Part shown: positions 1 to 13,700 of the stretch, piece after piece
Layout of the letters: every line of letters begins with the position of its first letter
Position numbering within the stretch: the first letter of the stretch is position 1
Notes under the pieces: generated by a model
What the model saw: the letters and a program-made list of their open reading frames with translations, nothing else
Database searches by the model: none
Told to the model about the DNA's origin: nothing
Translations under genes and position numbers: made by a program
Assembly (NCBI GenBank): GCA_004794655.1
Contig: SMMW01000522.1
Span: 1,860,001 to 1,924,000, forward strand
DNA: 64,000 bases
Reading direction: 5' to 3'
Origin: Marisa cornuarietis
Taxonomy: Eukaryota; Mollusca; Gastropoda; Architaenioglossa; Ampullariidae

Positions 1-1340
1 GCATCCGCCAGTAATTGAGCACGGAAATGTCAAAGATTCTACACGAGATTGCAGCTTAAAGATTTATACATCTGGTGATACTTTGTTTCCTTTTTCGTTA
101 CTATTTGTTAGGCGGAAAACATCGTTATTTTATTTTCTAATGTATCTGAAGGGAACTAAAAAGGCGGCTGACAAACGGAGAAAAGCCAAAGTATCGATGA
201 CAGTCTCCTAGGTCGAGTAGGACAAGTAACAGGCGCCGCTCGGTTCCGGTTTTGTTGTCTTGGGTTTGCGATTGGAAGCGGCGACAACGACGTGAGAGAT
301 GAAGCCACAAACGACTAGCATTGTCGCTGTAAGCGGTGACAGAAGCCATCGCCGAGTACGCATGCGCAACATGAGCATGGATTCCCCACACCACCACCAC
401 CACCACCACTACCACCACCACCAACCCAAGTGCTCAGACCCGGCGCCTGGTTAGGCTGGGTGTCTGGCCCCGGATAAGAACAGAATGACACTTCCGTGTA
501 CCACAGAAGAGCCAATTGGGCGCACTTGGCCAGGGCTGGCGGCCCCGCCTTCGGTTGAAAATACGGTGTCAGACTGTCTGGTGGACGGGATGTGCATTGA
601 ATAGCGGGGGATGTAGAACCCTCAAAACGATTTCCCTGTCTTCTTCCTTTCAATAGGAAGAGTAGTAAGCGTGACAAGACGTCGCTAAACATTTTTTTGG
701 GGAGGGAGGGGAGGTGTTGGTGTGATCTGGCTGTGGTGAGCAATTTAGCACTTACTACGTGCATTATTGCACATGTATCTGTCAACTTTCTTCTGGAATA
801 CTAATTTCGAGGTGCACAACAGCCTAAAAAAATTTTAAATTATTTTTTGCTGGAACTTGTTTAAAAAATACTGGATCGAGCATGAGTATGAACAGGATAT
901 GAAGAGATGACGCTTACATATAGGTGCGTTTATACGAAAGAGAGAAAGAGAGAAGTTATTACCGTATCGACTATCAATGCTTCGAGACAAGCTGAGCAAG
1001 CACGAGCCATTTGCTGACTTTGACAAAGCGATCGGGTCCAGCTGGCCAGTCTGAAGTCGGTGAAAAAACGATAATTGTAATGCTCTGCTTAACAGCTATT
1101 GACCAACACATGGAAACAGGCACTCGCATTCAGAGAGGCGGGGGTGGGGGGAGGTGAGAGAGAAGTAATGGGGGTGGCTGTCGGTGGGTGAAAAATCGTT
1201 TTCTAACCTTTAGCATTGTTGTCGGTAGTATTTCTTTTACACCCTTTCCTGTAAATCTTTAGCTGCAACGTGGTATTGACCACACATAAATATATGACAT
1301 CGTGCTTCTAGCAGGAAATCATTTTTTTTCCCCATCGCAT
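1..1340. other. No gene seen; left flank or intron
   Basis: Contains the CCA microsatellite and short frames without recognisable domains. Since the EGFLAM-like gene starts to the left of its first visible exon, this may be intron. I see no FN3-type exon here. Confidence 0.5.
387..423. repeat. (CCA)n microsatellite
   Basis: Run of cac/acc triplets with one interruption. It produces a spurious valine-rich frame on the minus strand. Confidence 0.9.
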
Positions 1341-2309
1341 TACTGTGCCGAGTATAACAGTCCCAGACTTGTTAGCTCTTGTCGTTAATATTGTGCCGAG
1401 TGTAACAGTCCCAGACTTGTTAGCTCTGGTCGTTAACGTTGTGCCGAGTGTAATAGTCACAGACTTGTTAGCTCTGGTCGTTAACGTTGTGCCGAGTGTA
1501 ATAGTCACAGACTTGTTAGCTCTGGTCGTTAACGTTGTGCCGAGTGTAATAGTCACAGACTTGTTAGCTCTGGTCGTTAACGTTGTGCCGAGTGTAATAG
1601 TCACAGACTTGTTAGCTCTGGTCGTTAACGTTGTGCCGAGTGTAATAGTCACAAACTTGTTAGCTCTGGTCGTTAACGTTGTGCCGAGTGTAATAGTCAC
1701 AGACTTGTTAGCTCTGGTCGTTAACGTTGTGCCGAGTGTAATAGTCACAGACTTGTTAGCTCTGGTCGTTAACATTGTGCCGAGTGTAACAGTCCCAGAC
1801 TTGTTAGCTCTGGTCGTTAACATTGTGCCGAGTGTAACAGTCACAGACTTGTTAGCTCTGGTAACATTGTGCCGAGTGTAACAGTTACAGACTTGTTAGC
1901 TCTGGTAACATTGTACCGAGTGTAACAGTCCCAGACTTGTAAGCTCTGGTCGTTAACATTGTGCCGAGTGTAACAGTCACAGACTTGTTAGCTCTGGTAA
2001 CATTGTGCCGAGTGTAACAGTCACAGACTTGTTAGCTCTGGTAACATTGTACCGAGTGTAACAGTCACAGACTTGTAAGCTCTGGTAACATTGTGCCGAG
2101 TGTAACAGTCACAGACTTGTTAGCTCTGGTAACATTGTGCCGAGTGTAACAGTTACAGACTTGTTAGCTCTGGTAACATTGTGCCGAGTGTAACAGTTAC
2201 AGACTTGTTAGCTCTGGTAACATTGTGCCGAGTGTAACAGTCACAGACTTGTTAGCTCTGGTCGTTAACATTGTGCCGAGTGTAACAGTTACAGACTTAG
2301 CTCTGGTCG
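1341..2309. repeat. Minisatellite, 48-bp and 42-bp units, about 21 copies
   Basis: Tandem units of the form gtgccgagtgtaacagtc...gttagctctggtcgttaac. The left half is 48-bp units; the right half is mostly 42-bp units lacking cgttaa after ctctggt. Unit lengths are multiples of three, so reading frames stay open for about 178 codons on both strands. I regard these as non-coding. Confidence 0.97.
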
Positions 2310-4715
2310 GTAAGACGAGGAAAGCAAAGCGTGGGATACACCAGACAGTGTGAGACTAAAACACTAGACCTTCCAGAAATGGTCGTCACATTTTTTCGTT
2401 TTCTTGATTATCCGACTCTAATCGTTCACTCTGCTGCTTGCAGCCTTGTCACCATTTCCATATTTGAGCACGTTGAAAATGAATGGTTACTATTCCTTGA
2501 CAGAAGAAGGGAGGAGAGAGGTGCTTAAAACAATGTCGGCACCATGAGACATTTTCTGTAAAGTATTTTCGAGCAATTAAAAATAATCATATTACTAAGA
2601 ATAATTTTAATATACTGGTAGATTAACTGCGTTTTGAAATATCGCGCAGTGTCAAAATACGTGGAGTACATGTAAATTAAAGAAAAAAAAGTACTTCCTT
2701 CACTTTCCACAAAAAAAGATGTTCAGCGCATTTCAGCTTTAAGAATAAAATGTGTAATCCAATTTCTCAAGGAGCAGCACTCAGTCTGATCAATAAGCAT
2801 ATATGATCTTATCTAGAGTGCGCTGTCGAATCTTGAAGAAGAAATGGAGCGGGAGAAGGAGCGAGAGAGTGAACTGTTTCAGATTATTGCACTGATCTGT
2901 CTTGTCTCTACGTCTGGGTGGAAAGCAGGTGGTGTTTGGTCAATTTTTGGTTCGCCGCTTCCGCCCTACTTTTGGGTGCTTATTTATTTATTTTTTATTA
3001 TTTCCCCCCTCCATTACTGTTATATTTCCGTTTACCATTCATGTTGTATTCTCTCGTGTTCGCACATCTTGGCGTAATCACGGCCATTTCTGTGGCTGTT
3101 CTTTACATATCAGTTCATCCGCTGATGTCGGACAACACATTATTATTCAAGTAGAAGTTACTAGTCTTATGCAAACATGTTATTTTCTTATTTGTTAGAT
3201 TTCTTATTTCAGATCTTTTATGTTTTGTGCTGTTTCGAGTGTTTTTTTCTGACATTATATCTTTTAGAAAACTAAACATTTGCTCCAGCAGACACTCTCC
3301 GAGATTGCATGGCATAACTCAGAGGAAGACAACTTGGTCTGAGACGAGCTGGAGCTGGAAAGTCAAACACTGGAAATGGGTGGCCATCAAAGAGCCCCCG
3401 GGCTCAGCTTGTTCCTAAAGTTTTGACTGTCAGGCTGCTTCCAGAAATCGCATGAGAGTGAATCACGAAGATGCGAACAGCGAGTTGGAGGCTGCTTAAG
3501 CTATTGATTCTGCAGTCATGTTCCCCCCTCCGCCTTTTTTTTACGCCGTAAACAGCAGCAGGGAGTAGCTGATAGTGCTATGGCACCAACTGTAACGATG
3601 AGCATAAGCAAACAAGCCTTGTATTACTAGTTTCAACAGTCTTTATTCGAGTCCCCTCTGACTAAGGCAACAACGAATGGACAAAGGTCTTTCTCCTTCC
3701 AAGCCCCATCATCTTGAAACAGATTACCCGTCAGCTTTCGTCGCTGATTCTCTTACCACCTTTAAACGACAAACCGAGTGCAGCATTTTTTTTCTTTACA
3801 ATCGGCTTGTTCGTTTTAAAATAATAATTCCCAAAATATGAGTACATAATTATGTTAGTTTTAAAGATATAAATAAGCCTTCAAACATCGCCATTCTCAC
3901 CTGCCGCTAGGAAAGCAGGAAGACATTATTCTCCTATACTGAAGGTTCTCTTACACGCCCTGAGTATTTGTAACAGCGAGTGTGCATGTCTTCAAGTCAA
4001 ATGGAGAAACATCGCTCAGGTTGTCGTGTTTAAGGAGCGTTTTTTTTTTAAATGGTCCAAACTGAATTCATTCGACAGACTGGTAAGTCAATCTTCTCCA
4101 GATCAAAACTTAATGGGCAACAATCACCGTCATTGCAGTCTACCTTGTATTATTACTGATTGTCGGTTACTAAGTGGGCGCATTTGAGTTAATTTTCCCA
4201 TGTGTATTGTTGTTAATAAAATATAAACACATTTCTAAAGTGTTTGTCTAAGAGAAACTCCTGTAATTTTAGTTGTTTGATGGTTTCAAGCATTGCATTT
4301 TTATTTTATAGTTACAACTGACTGCTGATGAGGACTTTTTTCATTTAAAAAATAAAATGATAGTTTGCAATATGTTTATCGATGTAAAAACATATTTCTT
4401 CCTCGTTTAGCTGCATGCAAAATTTTCTGTTTACTTACTGATACTCGCACGTGTTCCTGTTTCAGCTCCGTATACGTTTATCACCCTCAATTCTTTATAT
4501 CTTTTTTAGCTGTTTCGAGCACGCACATCAATGGTGCCCTCACACTGTCATTTGTTTTTAGCATTATGCTGGATAAAGATACGACTGATGATGATGTGTT
4601 TGTGACTGTCACACGATGTTACTTGGAGACCAGACGGTGTAGAAACAGTCGATGTTGTATATCTGGTGCTTGATCTACCAGCAGTCGTAGTTAGTTTTAA
4701 CATCTCGTGCTTATG
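2310..4715. other. No gene seen; LINE relic only
   Basis: AT-rich with small frames. The only recognisable item is the LINE RT fragment at 3635-3800. Confidence 0.5.
3635..3800 (+). mobile_element. LINE (non-LTR) reverse transcriptase 3'-end relic
   Basis: The + frame reads GQRSFSFQAPSS, a stop in place of Trp, then NRLPVSFRR. This matches the widespread RSFSxxAPxxWNSLP motif near the end of many animal LINE ORF2 proteins. It is short, with a nonsense codon. Confidence 0.7.
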
Positions 4716-4717
4716 TA

Positions 4718-5680
4718 CGAGGTGTGATAGAAAAGTAATGAGACTAGTAACACTGCAAGCGATCTGGTAAGGCTGCGCTGTTGCTACATCGCTTGCAGGT
4801 GTATCATAGCTCAGTGTGAGTTACAACTCCTTCCGTTAACTACGTGATTGTTGTGACTGCTATTAGTGACGTTGTGTTGTGGTTGTGCGTCACGCAAACT
4901 GGACCAGCGCCATTTGGAGCAACGTTGTGCCATTAAATTTTGTGTTAAGCTTGGAGAATCGGCAAGTGGGACGTTTGAAAAGTTAAAACAGGCCTATGGG
5001 GAACATTCTTTACCCCGAGCTCAAGTTTTTCGCTGGTACAAATCATTTTTTAAAGGCAGAGAACTTGATGAAGATGAACACCGTTCAGGGAGGCCTTCAA
5101 CTTCGAAAACCGACGAAAACATCGAAAGTGTGAACACTCTTGTGAGATCAGACCGTCGTTTGACATTAAGAATGTTGAGTGAACAATTAAATTTGAACAG
5201 ATTTACCGTTCATCAAAATTTGACTGAACATTTGCACATGCGAAAGGTCTCAGAAAAAGGGTCATTTGCGTGAGACCAGACATTGCACACAAATGGATGC
5301 TCCACCTTGACAACGCCCCATGTCACACTGCCCTCTCCGTCACGGAATTTTTTACCTCTAAAGGCATTCCTGTGGTTCCCCAACCTCCCTATGCACCTGA
5401 CCTCAGCCCCTGTGACTTTTTCCTTTTTTCTAAACTGAAAAATGTCCTCAAAGGATGTCATTTCGGGACTTTAGAAAACATCCAAATGAGTGTAACGGAC
5501 ATGCTGAAGACCATACCGGTTGAAGACTTCCAGCGCTGCTACCAAAAGTGGGAACAACGTCTCCATCGGTGTGTAGCTGCCTAAGGGAACTATTTTGAAG
5601 GGGGTAACACTGATGTTTGAAAAAAAATTAAAACTTTGGTAAATAAAAAATCAGTCTCATTACTTTTCTATCACACCTCG
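4718..5680 (+). mobile_element. Mariner-type DNA transposon, internally deleted
   Basis: A 963-bp element with perfect 28-bp terminal inverted repeats (4718-4745 and 5653-5680, starting CGAGGTGTGATAG), flanked by TA dinucleotides at 4716-4717 and 5681-5682. TA duplication and transposase remnants identify Tc1/mariner. It is about 300 bp shorter than a usual full mariner (roughly 1.3 kb), and the missing part falls inside the transposase. Perfect ends suggest recent or cross-mobilised insertion. Confidence 0.95.
4866..5584 (+). pseudogene. Mariner transposase remnant (DD34D), centre deleted
   Basis: The first frame (to about 5240) keeps the N-terminal DNA-binding half: CAIKFCVKLGESASGTFEKL, WYKSFFKGRELDEDEHRSGR and EHLHMRKVS. 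The second frame (about 5243-5584) resumes at RPDIAHKWMLHLDNAPCH and ends with YAPDLSPCDFFLF and a stop after RCVAA. The two later catalytic aspartates are present with 34 residues between them, as in mariner DD34D enzymes. The block with the first catalytic aspartate is missing and the frames do not match across the junction, so it cannot be active. Confidence 0.93.
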
Positions 5681-6214
5681 TATAGTAAGCGCTGCTGTGG
5701 GAATAAGATTTCTTCGGTTTACTGAAAGTCCAAGACTTGCTTGTACTGTATAAGTGACTGGATAACAATCGATTTTGAAATGTTTTGGCAAATTTCTGAG
5801 TACGGTGTGGGGACGAAGTTCGCACGGCACGTTTGAACAAAGCAGAGACCTGTATATACACATCTCTGAACAAAGCTAATCCACTGGCGTTTGCTGCCAT
5901 TATATTTAGGATTTCATTAATGAGTACAAACTGACTCCATCTGAGTGTCGAAGAGAACATTTAGCAACAGCACATTGTGTCCTGGTCAGTTTTTCTTTTA
6001 CCGAGGATTGCATCTTTTCTCTTTGACTTCAGCTCGTGCAGACGGGGCTATTTTTAGAAATAGTTCCGTTTCGTCACTTCCTCTTTTCTCGACAAGTTCA
6101 GGTGTGCTTAAGAGAAAAATATTAATATAAAATCTTTCATGCCTCTTTGTCATAAAATACCACCGGATTATGTTTTTGTGTTACTTTATGCTCTGTTTCC
6201 AGCGTTTTTTTTTG

Positions 6215-6445
6215 CTGAGCAATCGGGTTAGCCTTTAAGTCTAAACTTAAGACGTATCTTTTCAAAACAGCGACTTTATTGTGACCTTGTCCTGACCATG
6301 AGTATGCCTAACGTGTGTCTGTATTTAATTCATGTATGAGCGGGTATTTCTGTTGTTGGTGATTCAGTTTACTTCTGTATATCATTTATGTAAAGCGCTT
6401 TGCGCAAATCGTTGGAAAAGCGCTATATAAGTGTTGGTTATTAAT
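6215..6445 (+). mobile_element. LINE 3' end with gcgctatataag tail
   Basis: The + frame LAFKSKLKTYLFKTA resembles the final FKSxLKTHLF segment of LINE ORF2. It is followed by a 3' region ending aagcgctttgcgcaaatcg...gcgctatataagtgttggtt. The same tail type recurs elsewhere in the window. Confidence 0.7.
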
Positions 6446-6473
6446 GTGTCAAGAATATTATTCCTGAAGAGTT

Positions 6474-6655
6474 GGACGGTCCGATGGCGCAACGGTTGTC
6501 GCCTGTCACCAATACAGTGAAGGTTGGCTGTCATGGGTTCAGCTCTCGTTTCGGGCGCGCTGTTCTTTCTCTGCACGTGACATCTCTTTACAGGACTGAC
6601 TGCCTTGCCTTAATTGCTGGCTTGACGTAAAACACCAATTCCCCCCCCCCCCCAA
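6474..6655 (+). mobile_element. tRNA-derived SINE
   Basis: Box A-like tggcgcaacgg at 6485-6495 and box B-like gggttcagctctcg at 6535-6548 give a tRNA-like head. A body with gccttaattgctggcttgac and taaaacaccaattc and a poly-C tract follows. The same body recurs at 20499-20600. The box spacing fits a pol III promoter. Confidence 0.72.
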
Positions 6656-6747
6656 CTCGCGAAGAGCGAAAAAGCACAGAAAAATACTGATATTCTCCCG
6701 TCTGAGATCCAGGAAGGTTAACATTATTTTTATTTTGTCTCTTTCAG

Positions 6748-7022
6748 TTGACCCCGAGTATAAAGCTCCGGTTCCAGTGTCCCAGCCAGTGAAGCTGACT
6801 AACCATGGCTACGTCATCAAGAATAACGATGACGGTGCGGACGGCACTGCAAACCTCTCTGAACAGAAGGGGGAGAAAATTCCCCCCAGCGGTAGCAAAG
6901 GGGCGGACAACTTGCGGCTGAGTGGCAGACAACCTCCGACCCCGGTAGAACTTGGCGACGATAACGACATGGACTTCTCCATCCATTCTATCGACGTGAA
7001 AGCCGGCCTACAGCCGCCGCAG
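6748..7022 (+). CDS. EGFLAM: EGFLAM-like exon a: acidic, low-complexity linker
   Basis: The acceptor ctctttcag precedes codon position 2 (GTT split as G|TT) and the donor is CAG|GTAGTG, ending in phase 0. It encodes about 92 residues rich in D, G and P with no domain I recognise. It probably links the upstream FN3 domains to the first EGF domain. It is the least certain exon, because the linker is not conserved enough to confirm by eye. Confidence 0.65.
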
Positions 7023-7745
7023 GTAGTGCTTGCCTCCGAGGCCGTCAGTTTGAAATGTGCGACGCCAATCACCCTTGTTCATCCTTTCCTTCCTCCGTCA
7101 CATTCTTTCTTTGTAACTTTTTTAGCGCCTTCTTGTGCCAGCGTGTTGCAGACGCACTCAAATGCGGATCTGCGGTAAGTAATTATGGGGTTAGCCAGAG
7201 CACAAAAACAGTTTCTGGAAAATAACACGATGTGAATTGGTTCCTTTAACATTTATTTTTCTCTCTCTCTCCTGCTGCTGATAGCTCAGTATATGGTTTT
7301 GTTCGTCTATTCCGCAGTCAATAATATAAGGAGAAGTCCTGTTAAATTGTTAATATTTGCGTTGCCTGCAACTATGTTTTTCGTTTGCTTATTATCAATT
7401 ATTGACTAAGATTACTGTTGCTGCCGGATGGTGGGGGGACGTGGCCGGCTGTGGCCGACAGCGGGGTGGGGGAAGGGTTGAGGTGGTCGTAATTTAATCA
7501 GCGAAGATGCAGAACAGTGGGCGTAAACTAACGTGCACGTAGAGAACAAAAATAATGCAAAGCTTATAAAATAAAAGCTGTTCACTAAGGGTGTAACATG
7601 CAGAGAGCTTGGTGGGAGTACTTACAAGTAATTTGTGAAATCAGCATTTTGTTGTTGTTGCTACTCTTATTCTTAATCATCAATCTTTAATCTTCCTCAG
7701 TCGTATTTTTTGTCTTTCTTCTCCTCCTCCTCCTCCTCCTCCTCC

Positions 7746-7781
<36 letters not shown>

Positions 7782-10700
7782 CAACACCAACAACGTTGTA
7801 GTATTAAGCAGTAAACCATCTTCTAAATTCTCGTAAGCAAAGGATTCTGCCATGTGACTGATCCCCGTGTTCCTGTCACTTACATTGCTGCCTCCTATGG
7901 TTCTTATGTCAGCTGTACGGGAGTTCATGTGAAGGATCTTGTGCTGTGTCTTCTCTCCAGGGCCTGTATCGGGTGGCCGAGGGGGGCGGAGATGAGCCCG
8001 ACGACGAAGGCGAGGTGTCCAGTAACGCAGTAGAAGATGACGGCCCCGCGCTCTTGAATCTGGACACTTCCCTCCAACAGCAGCAGCGCCCTCTGCAGTG
8101 CATCGGCATCCACTGCCAGAACAACGGCACGTGCGTGGTGGAGGACGCCTACGCGCGCTGCGACTGTCTTTTCGGTACCGCGGGCAGCTACTGTGAACGC
8201 TGTGAGTAGTTCATTAACACTGCTCCACTATATCACCTGTCTTTACTCCAGTCATCATCATCATCATCATCATCATCATCGCCAATGATGATCTCATCTT
8301 CATTCTTAATATCATCATCGTTTTCATCATTTTCTCATCCTTTTATGTCAAAGCGCATTGAGCTTGCAGCCAGCAGGAAAGTGTGCTATACAAGTGCTTC
8401 TATATTATTATTATATTTCATTTCTCCATCACCCCATCCATCGGTCTGTTTCTTTTTCTCTCATCCTACTCCCTCCCTCTTTTTGTTCCCCTCTTTGTGT
8501 GTGTGTGTGTGTCTCTCTCTCTCACACACACACACACGTATAACTATCGAAAAGATACATGAAAATACAAAACTTAATTTCTGTGCGATAAGTAGCCTCA
8601 CAGTGTGCAGTAATCGACTGCAGTGCACCAAACAAGGCAGCATGCGTGCACACTAACTGCTAAATCTCGCGAGACCGAGGCCAGCAACTCGAGAATGAAT
8701 GGCGCTTGCTGCTCATTAATCACGTACGGTTCATTAGCGTGACGACAGCTTAAACACATTCTCCCGACCGGCCCCCCCCCCTCCTCCCACCCGGCATGGC
8801 AGTTTGGCGCAACTGCCGCATGCTGGCCGTCCGTACACACAATTCTGGCCCTACAGGACAGCAAAACCCAATGCAACGGCGCCACAGACGAGTAAAAGAG
8901 ATGCCAGGCTTCTCACATCCGTGATAATATTGCGGCGCCGTTTCTGAGCAGCTCAGACCGCTGTTAAACACGCGCTCATTGTGGAATCTAAAGTCAGCAG
9001 GGAGCTGAAGGCGAAAATAAAACAAAAATGTCAGGGTGTTCTTTTGATTGATTACTCGGGAGGATGACAGTTTTCGTGAAAGCCCTGGCAGGCTGTTAAT
9101 GTGTGAGGATCGAGAGCACGCAACTTTCATCAGGCTAGACTCCCGTTCTGGCCTGGTGTTTGTGGTCGCGTTTGAAGCAACTGTTTTCGACTGCGCTGTT
9201 GCCGTAACTGTATTTTCTCCCAGGTTCATTTGCATCATTGAGCAGCACTTGCAGCCTGAACTCGTTAATATCAAGTGTCTTTTTTTTTTAACTTTGCGAT
9301 GAAAACGTCAGGCGGGAGGCATTCCGCCTTCGTGTCTGCATTCTTTAAAGCTGATAAACCTCAAAGCACGATCTGAGATCGACATCTCCACTTCGGGTTT
9401 CTAATGGGGCATTCATTAAAGCTAATGAATTTCGAAGCGCGATCTCAGATCGACCTTCTCCAGTTTAGTTTTCTAATGGGGCAATCCTTTATGGTTCACC
9501 CTGCCATCTGGCTACTGATACTTCACGGAGCATGCGAGCTACACAGGCCCGAAAGATCGTAAAGCTATTTAAAAAGCAGGCATTTTTACAAACCTGATTT
9601 ATGTGGGTTTTTTAAACAATCTTTTACTTTATTATAATTTTATGATGATTTTTCCTTCACCTGTATATGTATCTGGTTTTGCCTTGTGTTAATTTTACAC
9701 AAGTTTGCATTGCAAATGCATCTGTCCTATTTTGAATTAATAGAAGAAGTGAGAGGATTTTTACATAATTCTGTTGCATGTTTTCTTTTCCCCTTTGCTC
9801 CAGCCAGTCAGTGCGGAGAAGAATAGTCATTGTAGATGACAAGTTAGCAATTCCTGCTCTGCGAGTTCAGCATTTGCATACTCCCTCCTTTCTAGGTCTG
9901 GGGATATCCGCGAACCAGGGATAAACTAGGTTTGGCCCCGCAAAGATTATCAGATGAAGAACCAGCGAAAAGCAGCTTTTCAGAAATGAAATGGTTTATA
10001 AAGGTATTGCAAACATTGGCTCGCGGTACATTCGGAGACAAGAAGACGCTGAAATGAAGTATTGAACATCCAGCGATCTCTCATCGCCCGGGTGCCATAT
10101 GACCCTTGCCCTTAGCGGAGAGCGCTATCAAGTGCTTCGTCTTTCGTGTCTCCCCTATGACCACTCTGACCACGTTGGATTAACTTGCTAGACGCTATGA
10201 GAGTCGCGAACTTTGATGACTGAGGCGTTGGTGTATCACGTCCCCCGAAATACTGAACAGGAAAGAAAAGACTAGGAGACCGATTTTATCTTTGTTTATG
10301 AGCGGAGCGGTGACCGTTTGTAGTAATGTTTTACGTCATTGCTGTAATTTTACTGGCAATGTATCCGTTTAAATGACTTACTATGCCTTGCTAGCTGCTG
10401 TGTAAAGTCTTGTTTGCTTTTATACACCATCTCTCACACACACAACCCTTTATGCCTCTAAATTCATCCTGATTTTTTTTAATCACTCATTCTTTCTCCT
10501 TCTTTCATTTAAAGCTACTGAGAACAAAGTTTTATACATTGGTGTCGTTGTAGGATACTTTTCTTGCGACAAGACACTTTTGAGATTGAAAACAGCCTAG
10601 AGCCATCGAGTTTGTCAGATTGTTTTTCTTATTGAATGCAAAATTATCGCAGTTCTCTCACGTTGGTTCCAGCAATTGACGTCCGATTTCCCAAGTTCCG

Positions 10701-13700
10701 AGGAACAGGATACCTAGGGCTGCCGGTGCTTCGAGACGGCTACAAAGAGTTTGCTGTGGCAGTGGAGTTCCGCCCGGAGGCCAGGAACGGCTTGCTGCTG
10801 TTCAGCGCCGAGTTCCAGGACGCGCGCAAAGATTTCTTCTCCATCGCTCTCGTCAACGGCTTTATCGAGTTTCGGTAAGTGTGAGGTGAGACCACTGGCT
10901 AATCCCACAAGCTCCTGGGGGTTAGTGGCACTTGTCGCGGCAGCTGTCAGTCTTCCTAACCACATTTGTCTTGGTCTTTCAAGCAGCATTCATGGGCAAC
11001 CACGACGGTTGGCGCGTGGCCTGCGATGTGGCAGAGTGAAGGTTTCATTTGTCGCGATGCTCCCGCCCGCACACAAGTCACGGAGGTGTCGCACACCTAC
11101 CAACCTCTCCCCTCGCCCGTTTCCCTAGGGAAGAAGCGTGTCATCTGCGACGGTCTCTGCTTCTTCAGCCAATGCCATGGAAGCAGACGGTCGTTTTCAA
11201 GTGTCGTCCCACTTGTGATTTTTTCTGTCATACTTCCATTTTTCACGCAAACAGGGAGTGTCAGTTCTTGGAGAGGGCCAATCGATGTTGGAGCCAAATG
11301 ACAGTGCGAAACCAAGGGAACTGGGCCTTTCTCATTGACGCTGAAATGGTTGAATTGGACGAAATGGGTGAAGTGGATTTTCTCCAGCCGCTCTCATGAG
11401 GGACTGTGTTTGAGACTGCGTGCGCTGCCAGAATGCAAATCTACTGAGATAATTGGCAAGAGTGATGGATAATGGTAGCGGCGTCTCGTTTAGTCTTCCT
11501 AGGAACATGAGGCAGCGAGTAAAACCCTTTTGTTTTCCCCTGATCTGGACATGGGAGAAGGCGGACCCGAGTCCTGTCATGCGTCAGCAAGAGGAGAGAG
11601 AAGCAAGAAATGAAGCCCAGACACTGGCCAAGCAAATGACAACATATATTATATGCAACATAGATATTTCGATAGACAAGATAATTTGAAACCTTCTATG
11701 GTTGGCCAGGAAAGACCATCTGCGCATAGATGCGCCCAGGTCATTAAAGTCCCCAAACTGTAACGAGATCTTGGTGCTCGGCGAGACCACAAGATTGAAA
11801 ACTAGGCAGCATCGCCTGAGTCCCTCAGTGTTGATGGCACGCCCTGGTCGACCGTCTTCGGTCGGTGGCCAGCGTACAGGGACTTGCCTCTGATCGCGCC
11901 CAAGTCGACACGGCCCAGCGTCGGGCATAGAATGTCACGTGACCATAAAGTATTAATGGTCTCCTGGGAAATCGAGCACGAGTGGCTTGTAGATGATGCT
12001 GGACCAATGTGCGCGCGCGTGTGTGTGTGTGTGTGTAAGGGGGTTGGGGGAGGAATTGTGGCAAGGCGGAATGGAGGAGGAAGCGAGTTTGACGGTTGAT
12101 ACTGTTAGCTGCGCACGGGTGCATTGCTACCTAAACCAAGCGCGAGTTAATGAGCCTAGGATCCCGTGACCTGACCTTCGCGGTTTGAACTCTGCAGTGC
12201 TACGATCTCATCTTTTTTTCGAAACGACCTTTCCAAACACACAAAGCGCGCTCAGACCTTGACAGATACCCATGAGCAGGAGAAACGTGTATTCGTTGTA
12301 AGACGACAAAAATCAGTGGAAACTACAGATATTATAAATGGACTATCAAATAACAGATAAATGTAGGTGAACGATTGCGATTTTTAAATTCAGCTATATT
12401 AAGTAAACAAGAAGCAAACCTAGTAGGTGACCCCAAATTAAAGATGATCCGTGATCATTAGTGAAGCCAATTGCATATAAATCGAAACTTGTAATTAAAA
12501 CATATGGCTGTTTATCGCTTTCGTCACGAGGCTTGTTAGTTTAATGACAGTGACACCGGTGTTCCTTTGGCTAACAATATTGAGGATCCACGTCTCCGCA
12601 GTTTTGTTTTTCTGGTTAGATTTGTTGTGATAATGTCATTGTATTGACATACGCTTGTTGATTTCTTGTGATTTTAGTGTCGTTGTATTGATCTGCACTT
12701 GTTGATGCCGTCCTTGACATTGTGCGGGGCTGTTTATTTGCCTATGGCCTTTTGTTTTTTTTCGTCTACTAATTTCAACTTTCTTCGGCCAGTCTTCTTT
12801 TACTAACACTATGACAGGTTCTTTCTCCGTACAAGTTCTCATTGCGATGAACCTTTTATCATCGCCAAACATTTTAATATAATTTCTCTCTGGTGAAGTG
12901 TAATCATGTGGATACCAACAATCTCCCGACGATTTTTATCTAAGTTCTTGATTATTGATTGACCTGTTCTGTTTTTGACAAATAACTGTACGATCTGTAA
13001 ACTGTGGCACATCGGCATACTGGTTTAAGAAAAGGATCTCATCTTTAGAACAACAACTCTAACATTCCATTAAGTTTTTTCTCGTGTGTGTCACTGTTTG
13101 CAAAGTGCCACGATCTTGTTCGTAGGGCCGGGATATGGCGCTGTATAAATTTTATTATAATAATTAAATAGTCATTGGAACGTGGCGGAAATGATCTGTT
13201 GCAGCCGGAGTGGGTACATAACAAGTTTGGAAAAGTTATCTCGAAAGAAAGTTGAGATCGTGACACAGGCCTAGTGTGAGGAGAGGAGAAAGCGCAGACA
13301 TCGCGGGGAAAATATTTATGCAGCGTCAGCATGTCTCTGCACGAAAGTTTATTTGATTTTGCACTCACTCAGTTTCGGCGCCATTTTGACTGCGCGACAC
13401 TTGCTAGCAAAATCTATTGGACCAGTGTTGCGAGAGGGCGAACGGACTATTATTCTCCCCCATCATCCCTCCCGCCCGCCAAAAAAAAATTTGAGAGTTA
13501 TGGGGTAGGTATGGGGGGTGAAGGTTTCCATTAGTGTACGACGGCTGCTGGTCGGGCGCACGAGATGGGTGGTAATTGCCTGTGCGTCGAGAGATCTCTA
13601 TGGCGAATCCCTGGTGCTTGGGTAGATAGCGCCAAATGAAAAGGAAAGAAACGAATGGACATGCTGCGAGGGGGTAATGGTGGTGTGGAGAGGGGAGAGA

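Noticed and set aside
1308..1881. Two 178-codon repetitive frames on opposite strands
   Set aside because: Both are products of the 48-bp minisatellite.
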